This document shows, one piece after another, positions 51,583 to 60,374 of a stretch of DNA of 64,000 nt. Under the pieces are notes generated by a model. The model was given only the letters and a program-made list of their open reading frames with translations, was not told the origin of the DNA and did not search any database. The position numbers were made by a program, and so were the translations under genes. Position 1 is the first letter of the stretch. Each line of letters opens with the position of its first letter. The stretch comes from Streptomyces venezuelae (lineage in GTDB: Bacteria; Actinomycetota; Actinomycetes; Streptomycetales; Streptomycetaceae), in assembly GCF_008642335.1 (NCBI RefSeq), contig NZ_CP029191.1, positions 7,006,001-7,070,000 of the forward strand, given 5' to 3'.

Positions 51583-51596
51583 TGAGAGCGCTCTCA
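51583..51596. promoter_or_regulatory. LacI-family operator upstream of the GH64 gene
   Basis: TGAGAGCGCTCTCA is a perfect 14-bp palindrome. It has the form of Streptomyces sugar repressor sites (the CebR site is TGGGAGCGCTCCCA). It lies between the glucanase and the divergent VOC gene. The LacI gene at 49112 is the obvious partner. Confidence 0.75.
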
Positions 51597-51718
51597 CAAA
51601 TGTTTTTCCTTCATCAAATGACGTAGTGAGGGGCGTCTGGGGGCGCGGGCAGCCCGATTGTCAGTGGCGAGTGCCAGACTTCTGAGTGCGGAAGAGAGAT
51701 CCGACAAAGGAGTCGATC

Positions 51719-52513
51719 ATGCTCAATAACCGTTTCGTGACAGGTGCACCCGTCTGGGTGGACATGTGCGCTCCTGACCTCGGCAGCGTCAGCGGGTTCT
51801 ACCGCGAGCTGTTCGGCTGGGAGCTCCAGCAGGGCGCCGCGGACGTCGGCGGCTACAGCCAGTACCAGCTCTCGGGCCGCACCGCCGCGGGCGCGATGGC
51901 CATATCGGGCGACGAGGCCGCGCCGGCCTGGACGCTCTACTTCCGCACACCGGAGGTGGACGCCACGGTGAAAGCGGTCGAACAGGCAGGTGGCAGCACC
52001 CTCTTCGAGGCCGTGGACATCCTCGACCTCGGCCGCATGGCGGGGCTCGTCGACGCCGGGGGCGTGCCGTTCTCCGTGTGGCAGCAGGGCGAGCTCAAGG
52101 GACTCGATGTTCTGAACGAACCGGGCGGTCTGATCTGGACCGAGCTGTACACCCCGGACGTCGCCGCGGCCACCGCGTTCTACGGCGCCGTGTTCGGCTG
52201 GCAGACGACCGAGGCGGCCTTCCCCGGCGGGTCGTACACGATGGTGCACCCGGCGGACGGCTCGGCGGACGACATGTTCGGCGGCATCGTGCCGCTGGCG
52301 AGCGACCCCTCCGAGACCGGGGCGTACTGGCTGCCGTACTTCCAGGTGGACGACTGCGACGCCGCGGCCGCCAAGGCCAGGGAGGCCGGTGGTGAGGTGC
52401 GCATGGAGCCCCTGTCGATGGAGGGCGTGGGGCGCTTCGCGAAGCTCGCGGACCCGGCGGGTGCGAAGTTCGCGGTGCTGCAGCCGTCGCCGCCCGGGGA
52501 GCAGGGGCAGTAG
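51719..52513 (+). CDS. Two-domain VOC (glyoxalase/dioxygenase-fold) protein
   Basis: This 264-residue protein contains two tandem vicinal-oxygen-chelate domains: residues about 8-120 (GAPVWVDMCAPDLGSVSGFYRELFGW, split) and about 135-260 (WTELYTPDVAAATAFYGAVFGW). It resembles the Streptomyces 27-kDa hydroxylase-like VOC proteins. Substrate and metal are unknown. ATG 51719 has AAAGGAG six bases upstream. The promoter region is shared with the glucanase operator. Confidence 0.88.
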   Translation: MLNNRFVTGAPVWVDMCAPDLGSVSGFYRELFGWELQQGAADVGGYSQYQLSGRTAAGAMAISGDEAAPAWTLYFRTPEVDATVKAVEQAGGSTLFEAVDILDLGRMAGLVDAGGVPFSVWQQGELKGLDVLNEPGGLIWTELYTPDVAAATAFYGAVFGWQTTEAAFPGGSYTMVHPADGSADDMFGGIVPLASDPSETGAYWLPYFQVDDCDAAAAKAREAGGEVRMEPLSMEGVGRFAKLADPAGAKFAVLQPSPPGEQGQ

Positions 52514-52665
52514 GGCCGGCGGAGGGTCGGGGGCGTAGCGGCGCAGCCTTCGGTGCCCGGACCGCGTGGTCAGAGCCGGGTGCCGACGGGCGTTTCGCGG
52601 TGCCCGCGGCTGGGCAGCCCTCAGCGGGGCGCCCGACGGGCACAGCCGCCTTGAGGCCGGATAGA

Positions 52666-52687
52666 CGTTCGTTGATCGTTCGTTGAT
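52666..52687. repeat. Two tandem copies of an 11-bp sequence upstream of the WhiB-like gene
   Basis: CGTTCGTTGAT occurs twice in direct tandem (52666-52676 and 52677-52687), 26 to 48 bases before the presumed start of the WhiB-like gene. The 11-bp period puts both copies on one face of the helix, as in tandem activator sites or a -35 region. Confidence 0.45.
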
Positions 52688-52712
52688 CGGTTGTTTCGCG
52701 CGGTCGGACAGC

Positions 52713-52970
52713 ATGGGTTCCATGCAGATCGAGATGACAGCCGAGCCCGAACTCGCCTGGCAGGAGCAGGCTCTGTGCGCCCAGACCGGAGCCGAGTTCT
52801 TCTTCCCCGAGCCCGGTAGCTCGGTGCGCGAGGCGAAGGACATCTGCCAGATGTGCGAGATGCGCACGGCCTGCCTGGAGTACGCACTGAACAACGACGA
52901 GCGGTTCGGCGTCTGGGGCGGCCTCTCCGAGAAGGAGCGGTATGCCCTCAGACGCGAAACCCGCGCCTGA
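52713..52970 (+). CDS. WhiB-like [4Fe-4S] transcription factor
   Basis: This 85-residue Wbl protein carries the four iron-sulfur cysteines (ALCAQT, then ICQMCEMRTAC) and the turn GVWGGLSEKERYALRR. It is closest in my memory to WhiB itself, the sporulation partner of WhiA (WQE.ALCAQT..FFPE, ECLEYAL.NDERFG). ATG 52713 is a guess among ATGs at 52713, 52722 and 52734; none has a strong ribosome site. Tandem 11-bp repeats precede it. Confidence 0.9.
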   Translation: MGSMQIEMTAEPELAWQEQALCAQTGAEFFFPEPGSSVREAKDICQMCEMRTACLEYALNNDERFGVWGGLSEKERYALRRETRA

Positions 52971-53032
52971 ATCACCGAAACCGATTCGCCGATACGCAGA
53001 CACACCGACACGGCCGGTACGCCGATGCCTCG

Positions 53033-53070
53033 AACCCGCGGACCCTTGCCGATCATGGGTCCCGCGGGTT
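53033..53070. terminator. Hairpin terminator between convergent genes
   Basis: AACCCGCGGACCC (53033-53045) pairs with GGGTCCCGCGGGTT (53057-53070) with one bulged base. It lies between the WhiB-like gene and the convergent glycosidase-like gene. Confidence 0.7.
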
Positions 53071-53098
53071 CTCGGCCGTGCCAGGCGCGTCAGGCGTA

Positions 53099-55579
53099 TC
53101 AGGTGTACGTCACCACGAACCGCCGCGTCCCCGCGGGGACCTGCACGTCGTCACCGGAGACGGGCAGCTGCCGACCGTCCGCCGACACCGACCGCACCGG
53201 TCCGAACCGGCACGGATAGACGTACCGCACCCGCGCCGGAGCCTCGGTCACCTCCACCGTCACCGTCCTGCGGCCCGCGTCGTGCGTGAGCCGGTAGCCG
53301 AAGGGCTCCCCGAACAGCGTCGGAGCGGATTCGACGGCCACCGTCTCGCCGTCCGGCACCCAGTGCGGACGGACACCCGGCGCGATGTACATGTGCGGAT
53401 CGCGGTCCTCGTCCGCCTCGAACAGCAGGATGTCGCGGAGCAGGAGCAGATACTCCGCGGCGGCCCAGCCGTGCGGGATGTCGCCCATGTACCAGTGCCG
53501 GGCGGGCACTTCGTGGAAGTCCGACGCGATCGTGAAGGCGTGCTGCTCGTTCCAGGCGCCGAGCGCCACCGCCCGCTCCTCGGTCCGCGGGAACGCGGCC
53601 CCGACGATCCAGCCGAGCAGCGCGTCCATCCGCGCCGGATCGCCCGCGAGCAGATAGGCGTGCGCCAACTGCGTGGTGAGGTAGGGGCCGTAGGCGTTCC
53701 ACGCGGACTCGTGCCGGTAGCCGCCCCGCACGAAGTGGGCGTACATGGTGTCGAGCGTGAAGCGCGCCGCCGCGTCGATGTCGGTGCCGAGCTTGCTGCC
53801 CATGTGCAGCCGCAGCGGGTGGAAGAACGCCGCGGTGCCGATCATCGTCGAGTCGAGCCTGCCGACGTCGCCGGGGCCGGTGGGGATGTACGTCTCCCAG
53901 GCGCCGCGCCTGCGCTGCTCAGCGAGGACCCAGCGCACCGAGGCCGCCGTGGCACGCTTCACGTCGTCGAAGGCCGCCCACAGTTCGGGCACGTCCGGAG
54001 AGCCGATGCGCTCCGCGAGCCGCGCCGCCTCGTACAGTCCGGCGAGCGCCCACAGGTCGTCCCAGTAGTGCGGTTTGTCGCGCTCGCCGAGGTGCTCGGC
54101 GCTCCAGCCGCTGTGCAGCAGCCCGTACTGGTCGCGGTTGTCCCGCAGCCAGCGGGCACCGTCGATCACGTACGGCGTGTAGAGCTTCGCGCCGAACGCG
54201 GCGGCGCGGCCCTTCGTGCGGTCGTAGCGGCCGATCGCCCAGAGAGCCTGCCCGTTGCTGTCCCACTCGCGGTCGTCCCGCTCGTGCGGACCGCCGTAGA
54301 AGCCGTACTCGGCGCACGGTCCGATCCGGCCCGTGCCGCGGTTGAACTTCAACGGGTAGTGCGTGCCCAGCTGGTGCTCGGCGAGCGCGCCGTCGCCCAC
54401 CAGCGAGCAGGCCGTGGCCTCGACGGACGAGTCGCGGATCCAGAACGAGTCGTACACCGTGGGGCCGGGGTGGATCTCCCCGTGGTCGGAGAGGATCAGC
54501 AGCTGCGACCGCGACTGGCGGAACAGGTCGGTCAAGTGCGCGACGGGCCGCGGGAGCTCGGGCTGCAGGCCCTGTCCGAGGAGCTTCGTCGTCCAGAACG
54601 CCCGGTTGGCCTCCTCCAGCTCACCGGCCGGTACGGACCTGATCTCCGCGAGATCGGCTGCCCCACTGTACAGATCGACGGGCAGCCGTACGTCCAGCTC
54701 GAACATCTCGTCGTCGACGACCCGGAACGGCCACGCGAATGCCGCGCTGCACAACCCCGCCACCTGGTCCTGTGCCTGCCCGGCGCCGTTCAGCTTGCCG
54801 CCGTTGACCAGGTCGTGGAACGGGCTGTGCGCCAGATAGGAGGCCGGGTCGTAGCTGAAGTCCGGGTTGCCGTACACGCCGTACTGCTCGGGCACGGTGT
54901 CGAACACCGGGCCCCAGCCGCTGTTCGTCTCCACCCGGTTCTCCGCCGGCAGGTGCCGCAGGAACGTCAGCCGCCGGTCGGTGATCTGCCTGCCGTTGCG
55001 GTCGTGCCGCTGGAAGCCGCTCGGGCCCGCGGGCATCACCGCCGCGCACAGCCAGCCCTCGCGCGGCTGGCCGGTCGCGGTGCCCACCGTCACGCGGGTC
55101 ACCACGAGGTCGCGCTGCCGTGCGCCGACGGTCGTCGCGAAGGTGCGCTGCACGAACGCGACGCCGTCCGGGGCGCGGAAGTCCGTGAGGACGACCGGCA
55201 GGTGCGGTGCCTCCATGCGCTGGGACACCGTGCCGTCGCCGGGCAGCTGCGGCAGGTGCAGGGCGCCCGTCGCCGGGTCGTAGAGGAAGAAGAACAAGCA
55301 GTACTTGTCGTAGACCGGCTCGATCTCACCGGCCTGACCGATCAATGACTCCTGACGGTGGTCCTTCACGCCCACCATGTGCCAGTAGCGGTACAGGGCA
55401 TTGGAGGCCAGGGCGGCTTCCTTCGTCTCGTACGTTCCCGAGTCGAAGTCGTCGCTCCAGCGCCGGAAGGCCTGCTGCGCCCACCACGGCACGGGACAGG
55501 GCACGTGCGCCCGGCCCGCCCAGCTGCGCCACATGACCTCGTAGAACATCCACTCGTGGGTCTGCGCCATCTGCGCCAT
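53099..55579 (-). CDS. Six-hairpin (alpha/alpha)6 glycosidase-like protein, family unknown
   Basis: This 826-residue protein has no signal peptide (it starts MAQMAQTHEWMFYEVMW). An N-terminal beta-rich half (about 1-330) precedes a helical barrel of six-hairpin glycosidase type (about 345-720; TVYDSFWIRDSSVEATACSL, GLLHSGWSAEHLGERDKPHY, WYMGDIPHGWAAAEYLLLLR) and a small C-terminal beta domain (about 735-826). ATG 55579 has GGGGGTG seven bases upstream. The acidic residues in these helices fit a glycoside hydrolase or phosphorylase, but I cannot name the family or the substrate. Confidence 0.75.
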   Translation of the reverse strand: MAQMAQTHEWMFYEVMWRSWAGRAHVPCPVPWWAQQAFRRWSDDFDSGTYETKEAALASNALYRYWHMVGVKDHRQESLIGQAGEIEPVYDKYCLFFFLYDPATGALHLPQLPGDGTVSQRMEAPHLPVVLTDFRAPDGVAFVQRTFATTVGARQRDLVVTRVTVGTATGQPREGWLCAAVMPAGPSGFQRHDRNGRQITDRRLTFLRHLPAENRVETNSGWGPVFDTVPEQYGVYGNPDFSYDPASYLAHSPFHDLVNGGKLNGAGQAQDQVAGLCSAAFAWPFRVVDDEMFELDVRLPVDLYSGAADLAEIRSVPAGELEEANRAFWTTKLLGQGLQPELPRPVAHLTDLFRQSRSQLLILSDHGEIHPGPTVYDSFWIRDSSVEATACSLVGDGALAEHQLGTHYPLKFNRGTGRIGPCAEYGFYGGPHERDDREWDSNGQALWAIGRYDRTKGRAAAFGAKLYTPYVIDGARWLRDNRDQYGLLHSGWSAEHLGERDKPHYWDDLWALAGLYEAARLAERIGSPDVPELWAAFDDVKRATAASVRWVLAEQRRRGAWETYIPTGPGDVGRLDSTMIGTAAFFHPLRLHMGSKLGTDIDAAARFTLDTMYAHFVRGGYRHESAWNAYGPYLTTQLAHAYLLAGDPARMDALLGWIVGAAFPRTEERAVALGAWNEQHAFTIASDFHEVPARHWYMGDIPHGWAAAEYLLLLRDILLFEADEDRDPHMYIAPGVRPHWVPDGETVAVESAPTLFGEPFGYRLTHDAGRRTVTVEVTEAPARVRYVYPCRFGPVRSVSADGRQLPVSGDDVQVPAGTRRFVVTYT

Positions 55580-55734
55580 GGGTTCACCCCCTGACCCACC
55601 GTTGCACCGAGGGGGACGGTCGTAAATCGATGCGACAGCGCGGTGTGACCGTGGAGCGGGCAAGGGGACTTTCGACGAGGCCCTCGACCGCTGGGCGGCG
55701 CAGGGAACGCTGCCGGAGGGGCTCGGACGGCACG

Positions 55735-56045
55735 CCCGTGCACTACCACGCCTCCTACCCGGTCCTCGCGGATGTCGCCGCCGTCGCTGCCCGCAGCGGT
55801 CGGCGCGAAGAGGCCGGAGCGGTCGTCGAGCGCGCCGCCCGGACACTGGGGGAGAACGCCTCACCCCGCCTGCGCGCGCTGATAAGCGCAGCAGCGGCAG
55901 ATCGTCCGGCTCGCGGCGCGCGGGCTGACCGACCGGGAGATCGGGGAGCGGCTCTTCCTCTCCCCGCGCACGGTCGGCTCCCACCTCTACCGCAGCTTTC
56001 CCGACTGGGAATCACGGCACGCGCCCAGCTCCGTGACCTCGTCGA
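55735..56045 (+). pseudogene. Relic of a LuxR-family (LAL) regulator
   Basis: The 484-base stretch between two minus-strand genes contains pieces of one regulator in shifting frames. HYHASYPVLADVAAVAARSG (ATPase-side helical repeats) comes first. In a second frame follows the HTH (QIVRLAARGLTDREIGERLF, then SPRTVGSHLYRSFP), and after another frameshift its final helix (GITARAQLRDLVES). The part between repeats and HTH is deleted. It cannot encode a working protein. The rest of the gap (55580-55734) shows nothing I can support beyond the promoter of the glycosidase-like gene. Confidence 0.75.
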
Positions 56046-56063
56046 GAGCGCGGGTGCCCGGAG

Positions 56064-57035
56064 TCAGGCGCCCCGCGCCGCCATCCGCGCCTTGCGCGCG
56101 GCCAGCCTCTCGTCGAACTTCGACGCCTCCGCGTCGAGCCCGCTCATGAAGAAGCCCAGCTCCTCCTGCGCCTTGAGGCCGTCGGGGCCGAGTTCGTCGA
56201 TCTCCAGGACCCTCAGGAAGCGCAGCACGGGCTGCAGCACGTCGTCGTGGTGGATGCGCATGTTGTAGACCTCGCCGATGGCCATCTGCGCGGCGGCGCG
56301 CTCGAAGCCCGGCATGCCGTGGCCGGGCATGCGGAAGTTGACGACCACGTCGCGCACGGCCTGCATCGTGAGGTCCGGCGCGAGCTCGAACGCGGCCTTC
56401 AGGAGGTTGCGGTAGAAGACCATGTGCAGGTTCTCGTCCGTGGCGATGCGCGCCAGCATGCGGTCGCAGACCGGGTCGCCCGACTGGTGACCGGTGTTGC
56501 GGTGCGAGATGCGCGTCGCGAGCTCCTGGAAGGCGACGTACGCGACCGAGTGCAGCATCGAGTGGCGGTTGTCCGACTCGAAGCCCTCGCTCATGTGCGC
56601 CATCCGGAACTGCTCCAGCTGGTCCGGGTCGACGGCGCGCGAGGCGAGGAGGTAGTCGCGCATCACGATGCCGTGCCGGCCCTCCTCGGCGGTCCAGCGG
56701 TGCACCCAGGTGCCCCAGGCGCCGTCGCGGCCGAAGAGGGAGGCGATCTCGTGGTGGTAGCTGGGGAGGTTGTCCTCGGTGAGCAGGTTGACCACCAGCG
56801 CGATGCGGCCGATGTCGGTGACCGGGGACTGGCCCTTCTCCCACGCCTCGCCGTCCTCGAAGAAGCCGGGGAAGTTCCGGGCGTCCGAGAACGGGACGTA
56901 CTCGTGGGGCATCCAGTCCTTGGCCACCTTGAGGTGGCGATTGAGTTCCTGCTCGACCACTTCCTCCAGCGCGTAGAGCAGCCGGGCGTCGGTCCAGCTG
57001 TCCGCGCTGCCGAGGTGGGGAGAGGTGATCGTCAC
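56064..57035 (-). CDS. Acyl-[ACP] desaturase, ferritin-like diiron enzyme
   Basis: This 323-residue soluble stearoyl-ACP desaturase family member carries diiron ligands visible as LLTEDN, WTAEEGRHG (ExxH), FQEL and ATDENLH (ExxH). It introduces a double bond into acyl-ACP, or acts on another acyl chain as in mycobacterial DesA proteins. GTG 57035 is chosen because GGAG lies five bases upstream; the longer ATG start at 57092 runs into the operator. Palindromic and direct repeats of CGTAGGTTA lie upstream. Confidence 0.9.
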   Translation of the reverse strand: MTITSPHLGSADSWTDARLLYALEEVVEQELNRHLKVAKDWMPHEYVPFSDARNFPGFFEDGEAWEKGQSPVTDIGRIALVVNLLTEDNLPSYHHEIASLFGRDGAWGTWVHRWTAEEGRHGIVMRDYLLASRAVDPDQLEQFRMAHMSEGFESDNRHSMLHSVAYVAFQELATRISHRNTGHQSGDPVCDRMLARIATDENLHMVFYRNLLKAAFELAPDLTMQAVRDVVVNFRMPGHGMPGFERAAAQMAIGEVYNMRIHHDDVLQPVLRFLRVLEIDELGPDGLKAQEELGFFMSGLDAEASKFDERLAARKARMAARGA

Positions 57036-57094
57036 GGGGGCTCCAGGGGGACGGGAGTACAGAGAGTTGCACGGGCAGTGCGAGCGGTGCACTA

Positions 57095-57128
57095 CCTACG
57101 GTGTCGTAGGTTACGTTGCCGTAGGTTA
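57095..57128. promoter_or_regulatory. Repeat operator upstream of the acyl-ACP desaturase gene
   Basis: CCTACG-GTGT-CGTAGG is a perfect inverted repeat (57095-57110). CGTAGGTTA occurs again as a direct repeat at 57105-57113 and 57120-57128. The element lies 60-93 bases upstream of the GTG start, and looks like a site for a TetR-type lipid regulator that is not encoded nearby. Confidence 0.65.
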
Positions 57129-57197
57129 AACCCTCCGTAAAGAGGCTGTGAGCCCGGCCCCCACCCGTATCGACTGCCTCTGCGGCCTCAGTGCTGG

Positions 57198-57974
57198 TCA
57201 GGCGTACAGTTCACGGAGCCGGACCGAGAGGCACGTCACACATCCTTCGAGCTTCTCGAACTCGCTGATGTCCACCGGAACCGGGTCGAATCCGAGATCG
57301 GCGAAGAGGTCCGCGGTGCGGGGCGCGCTCGCCGCCATGAGCAGTCTCGAGCCGCCGAGCAGCACCACGTGCGCGCCCGCCTCCTCCGGTACGGGCAGGA
57401 GGCGGGGGAAGAGGGAGGGGCTGTCGACGAGCGGCTCGTACCCGATGACCGTCCCGTCGGGCAGCGCCGTCACGGCGGACTTGAGATGCAGGACCTTGGC
57501 CACGGGCACGGAGACGACCCGCGCCCCGAGCGGTTCGAAGACGGCCCGCAGCTGCCGCACCCCCTCGGCGTCGGTCCTGCCGCCCCGCCCGACGTACAGG
57601 GTGTCGCCGATCTTGAGCACGTCGCCGCCCTCCAGCGTGCCCGGCTCCCACACCCAGTTGACCGAGCATCCGAGCCGGCCCACCGCCTCCTCGACGCCGG
57701 TCGCCTCGCCCCGCCGTGAGCGGGCGCCGGACCGGGCTATCAAGGCTACGTTCCGGAAGACGACGACCGCGTCCTCCACGAAGACCGAGTCGGGGCACGC
57801 GTCCGCCGGCTCCACCTCGAAGGTCTCCCAGCCGTGGGCGTCCAGCGCCGCCACGTACGCCTCCCACTGCCGCATGGCGAGGCCCACGTCGACCGGGGTG
57901 CGTTGCAGGTGGGTGACCAGGCCCTCCGCGAGGCGCGGGCTCGGGCGGCGGATCAGGGCCTTCTTGCTGGGCAC
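57198..57974 (-). CDS. ddaH: Dimethylargininase (DDAH)
   Basis: This 258-residue amidinotransferase-fold hydrolase converts N-omega-methylated arginines to citrulline and methylamines. The N-terminal MPSKKALIRRPSPRLAEGLV, the substrate-site FVEDAVVV, catalytic His163 (LHLKSAV) and the nucleophile Cys248 (EGCVTCLSVRL) are visible. GTG 57974 has GAGGAG eight bases upstream. It begins 41 bases after the UvrA-like gene and may be the last gene of that transcript. Confidence 0.9.
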   Translation of the reverse strand: MPSKKALIRRPSPRLAEGLVTHLQRTPVDVGLAMRQWEAYVAALDAHGWETFEVEPADACPDSVFVEDAVVVFRNVALIARSGARSRRGEATGVEEAVGRLGCSVNWVWEPGTLEGGDVLKIGDTLYVGRGGRTDAEGVRQLRAVFEPLGARVVSVPVAKVLHLKSAVTALPDGTVIGYEPLVDSPSLFPRLLPVPEEAGAHVVLLGGSRLLMAASAPRTADLFADLGFDPVPVDISEFEKLEGCVTCLSVRLRELYA

Positions 57975-58015
57975 GGACGGCTCTCCTCACGCGGGCGGGA
58001 CGGGTGGCCGCAACA

Positions 58016-60364
58016 TCATGCAGCGCGCCGCCCGCCCCCGCCCAGGGCGCCTCGCAAGTGATCCGCCGTGAACGAGCCCTCGGCTTCGAGCAGTTGCGCC
58101 GGTGTGCCCTCGAAGACGATCCGCCCGCCGTGCTTGCCGCCGTCGGGGCCGAGGTCGATCACCCAGTCCGCGTGCTTGACGACGTCGAGGTTGTGCTCGA
58201 CCACGATCACCGTGTTGCCCGCGTCGACGAGCCGGTCGAGCAGGGCGAGCAGTCCGTCGATGTCCGCCATGTGCAGCCCGGTGGTCGGCTCGTCCAGGAC
58301 GTACGTCGTGCCCGTGCGGTGCAACTGGGTCGCCAGCTTGATGCGTTGGCGCTCGCCGCCGGAGAGGGTGCTCAGCGGCTGTCCGAGCGTGAGGTAGGTG
58401 AGGCCCACGTCCCGCAGCGCCCGCAGCCGGGGGCCCACCGACGTGTCGTCGAGGTGGGCGAAGAAGTCCAGGGCCTGCTCGGCGGTCATCTCCAGTACGT
58501 CCACGACGGACCGGCCGCCGACCGTGAGCCGCAGCACCTCCTCCTTGAAACGGCGCCCCTCGCACGCCTCGCACGTCGTGGTCACCGGATCCATGAACGC
58601 CAGGTCGCTGTAGATGACCCCGCGCCCCTGGCAACGCTCGCACGCGCCATGCGTGTTGAAGCTGAACAGACTCGCCTTCGCGCCGGTCTCGCGCGCGAAC
58701 AGCTTGCGCACCGTGTCCATGATCCCCAGGTACGTCGCCGGGGTGGAGCGGCCCGAGATGCCGATGGACGACTGGTCCACGACGACGGCGTCCGGGTACG
58801 CGTCGGTGTACACCTTCGACACCAGGGTGCTCTTGCCGGAGCCCGCGACGCCGGTGACCGCCGTGAGGACCCCGGTGGGCACCCGTACGCTCACGTTCTT
58901 GAGGTTGTGCAGGTCGGCGCCCTTGATCCAGTGGCCGCCGACGGGCTCGCGCGGGCGCTCCTTGATGCCGGTGGCGCGCCGCAGGTGGCGGCCGGTGAGG
59001 GTGTCCGCCCGGCGCAGCTCCGCCGGAGTGCCCTCGAAGACGACCAGGCCGCCCTCGGTGCCGGCCGCCGGGCCCATGTCGACGACGTGGTCGGCGATCG
59101 CGATCACGTCGGGGTCGTGCTCGACGACCAGGACGGTGTTGCCCTTGTCGCGCAGCCGGAGCAGGAGGTCGCCCAGGCGCCCCACGTCGCGCGGGTGCAG
59201 CCCGACGCTCGGCTCGTCGAAGATGTACGTCATCCCGGTGAGGCTGGATCCGAGATGGCGCACCATCTTCAGGCGCTGGCCCTCGCCCCCGGAGAGCGTG
59301 GACGTCTCGCGGTCCAGGCTGAGATAGCCGAGGCCGATCGCCTCGATCCGTTCCAGTGCCGCCACCGCGGCCGCCGCGATCGGCCCGGCCACCGGGTCGT
59401 CGACGCGCCCCAGCTCGGCGATCAGGTCGGTGACTTCCATCCGGGTGCAGTCGGCGATGCCCAGACCGTTGACGCGGGTGGCCAGCGCCGCCGGGTTGAG
59501 GCGGGCGCCGTGACAGGCGGGGCAGGACCCCTCGTGCAGGAAGTCCTGCACCATGTCGCGCGTCCGCTGGGAGAGCGTGGACAGGTCGCGGTTGAGGTAG
59601 AGCCGCTCGAAGCGGTCGGCGAGCCCCTCGTAGTCGATGTCCCGCGCGCCGCCCGTGTTGTTGACGTTCACCTTCTTCCGCGCGCGTCCGCCGTCGCCAC
59701 CGCCCCGCAGCAGGAACCGCCGTTCCGCCGCGCTGAATTCGCCGACCGGCTTGTGCGTGTCCAGGTCGGGTGTGTTCGTGTACGTCTGGCCCTGCCAGGT
59801 GCCCGCGGCGAACGGCGGGAAGAGGATCGCGCCGTCCGCCAGGGATTTGGTGGGGTCGAGGATGCGGTCGTAGTCGGGCCGAACCGTGCGCCCCAGCCCG
59901 TCGCACTCGGTGCAAATGCCCGACGGGTCGTTGAACGAGTACGCCGTCGCCGGACCCGCGCTCGGTGTGCCGTGCCGGGAGAACAGCACGCGGATCACGG
60001 AGTAGATGTCCGTCATCGTGCCGACGGTGGAGCGGGAGTGGCCGCCCACCGGCTTCTGGTCGACGACGATCGCGGGGGAGAGCTCCTCGATGGCGTCCGC
60101 GTGCGGCCGCTCGTACTTCGGCAGCCGGTTGCGGACGAACCAGGTGAACGTCTCGTTCAGCTGCCGCTGCGACTCCACCGCGATCGTGTCGAAGACGACC
60201 GACGACTTCCCCGACCCGGATACCCCCGTGAAGACGGTGAGCCTGCCCTTGGGAATGCGCAGGCTCACCTCCTTGAGGTTGTTCTCACGGGCTCCGTCGA
60301 CGGTGATGTAACGGTGCGTGTCCAGCTGGGTCTCTCGGTGCGTGTCCTCGTGCTTCTGGTCCAT
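58016..60364 (-). CDS. UvrA-like ABC ATPase lacking the UvrB-binding region (drug-resistance/UvrA2 type)
   Basis: This 782-residue protein has two ABC ATPase halves: Walker A in GVSGSGKSSVV and GVAGSGKSTLV, signatures TLSGGEGQRLK and TLSGGERQRIK. It also has UvrA zinc modules (CTECDGLGR, CPACHGARL; CERCQGRG, CEACEGRRF). True UvrA is about 950 residues; the shorter length and missing insert fit the class of UvrA-like proteins such as DrrC that are linked to resistance to DNA-binding drugs. It starts 10 bases after the ABC-F gene stop. Confidence 0.9.
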   Translation of the reverse strand: MDQKHEDTHRETQLDTHRYITVDGARENNLKEVSLRIPKGRLTVFTGVSGSGKSSVVFDTIAVESQRQLNETFTWFVRNRLPKYERPHADAIEELSPAIVVDQKPVGGHSRSTVGTMTDIYSVIRVLFSRHGTPSAGPATAYSFNDPSGICTECDGLGRTVRPDYDRILDPTKSLADGAILFPPFAAGTWQGQTYTNTPDLDTHKPVGEFSAAERRFLLRGGGDGGRARKKVNVNNTGGARDIDYEGLADRFERLYLNRDLSTLSQRTRDMVQDFLHEGSCPACHGARLNPAALATRVNGLGIADCTRMEVTDLIAELGRVDDPVAGPIAAAAVAALERIEAIGLGYLSLDRETSTLSGGEGQRLKMVRHLGSSLTGMTYIFDEPSVGLHPRDVGRLGDLLLRLRDKGNTVLVVEHDPDVIAIADHVVDMGPAAGTEGGLVVFEGTPAELRRADTLTGRHLRRATGIKERPREPVGGHWIKGADLHNLKNVSVRVPTGVLTAVTGVAGSGKSTLVSKVYTDAYPDAVVVDQSSIGISGRSTPATYLGIMDTVRKLFARETGAKASLFSFNTHGACERCQGRGVIYSDLAFMDPVTTTCEACEGRRFKEEVLRLTVGGRSVVDVLEMTAEQALDFFAHLDDTSVGPRLRALRDVGLTYLTLGQPLSTLSGGERQRIKLATQLHRTGTTYVLDEPTTGLHMADIDGLLALLDRLVDAGNTVIVVEHNLDVVKHADWVIDLGPDGGKHGGRIVFEGTPAQLLEAEGSFTADHLRGALGGGGRRAA

Positions 60365-60374
60365 GCATCCGACG

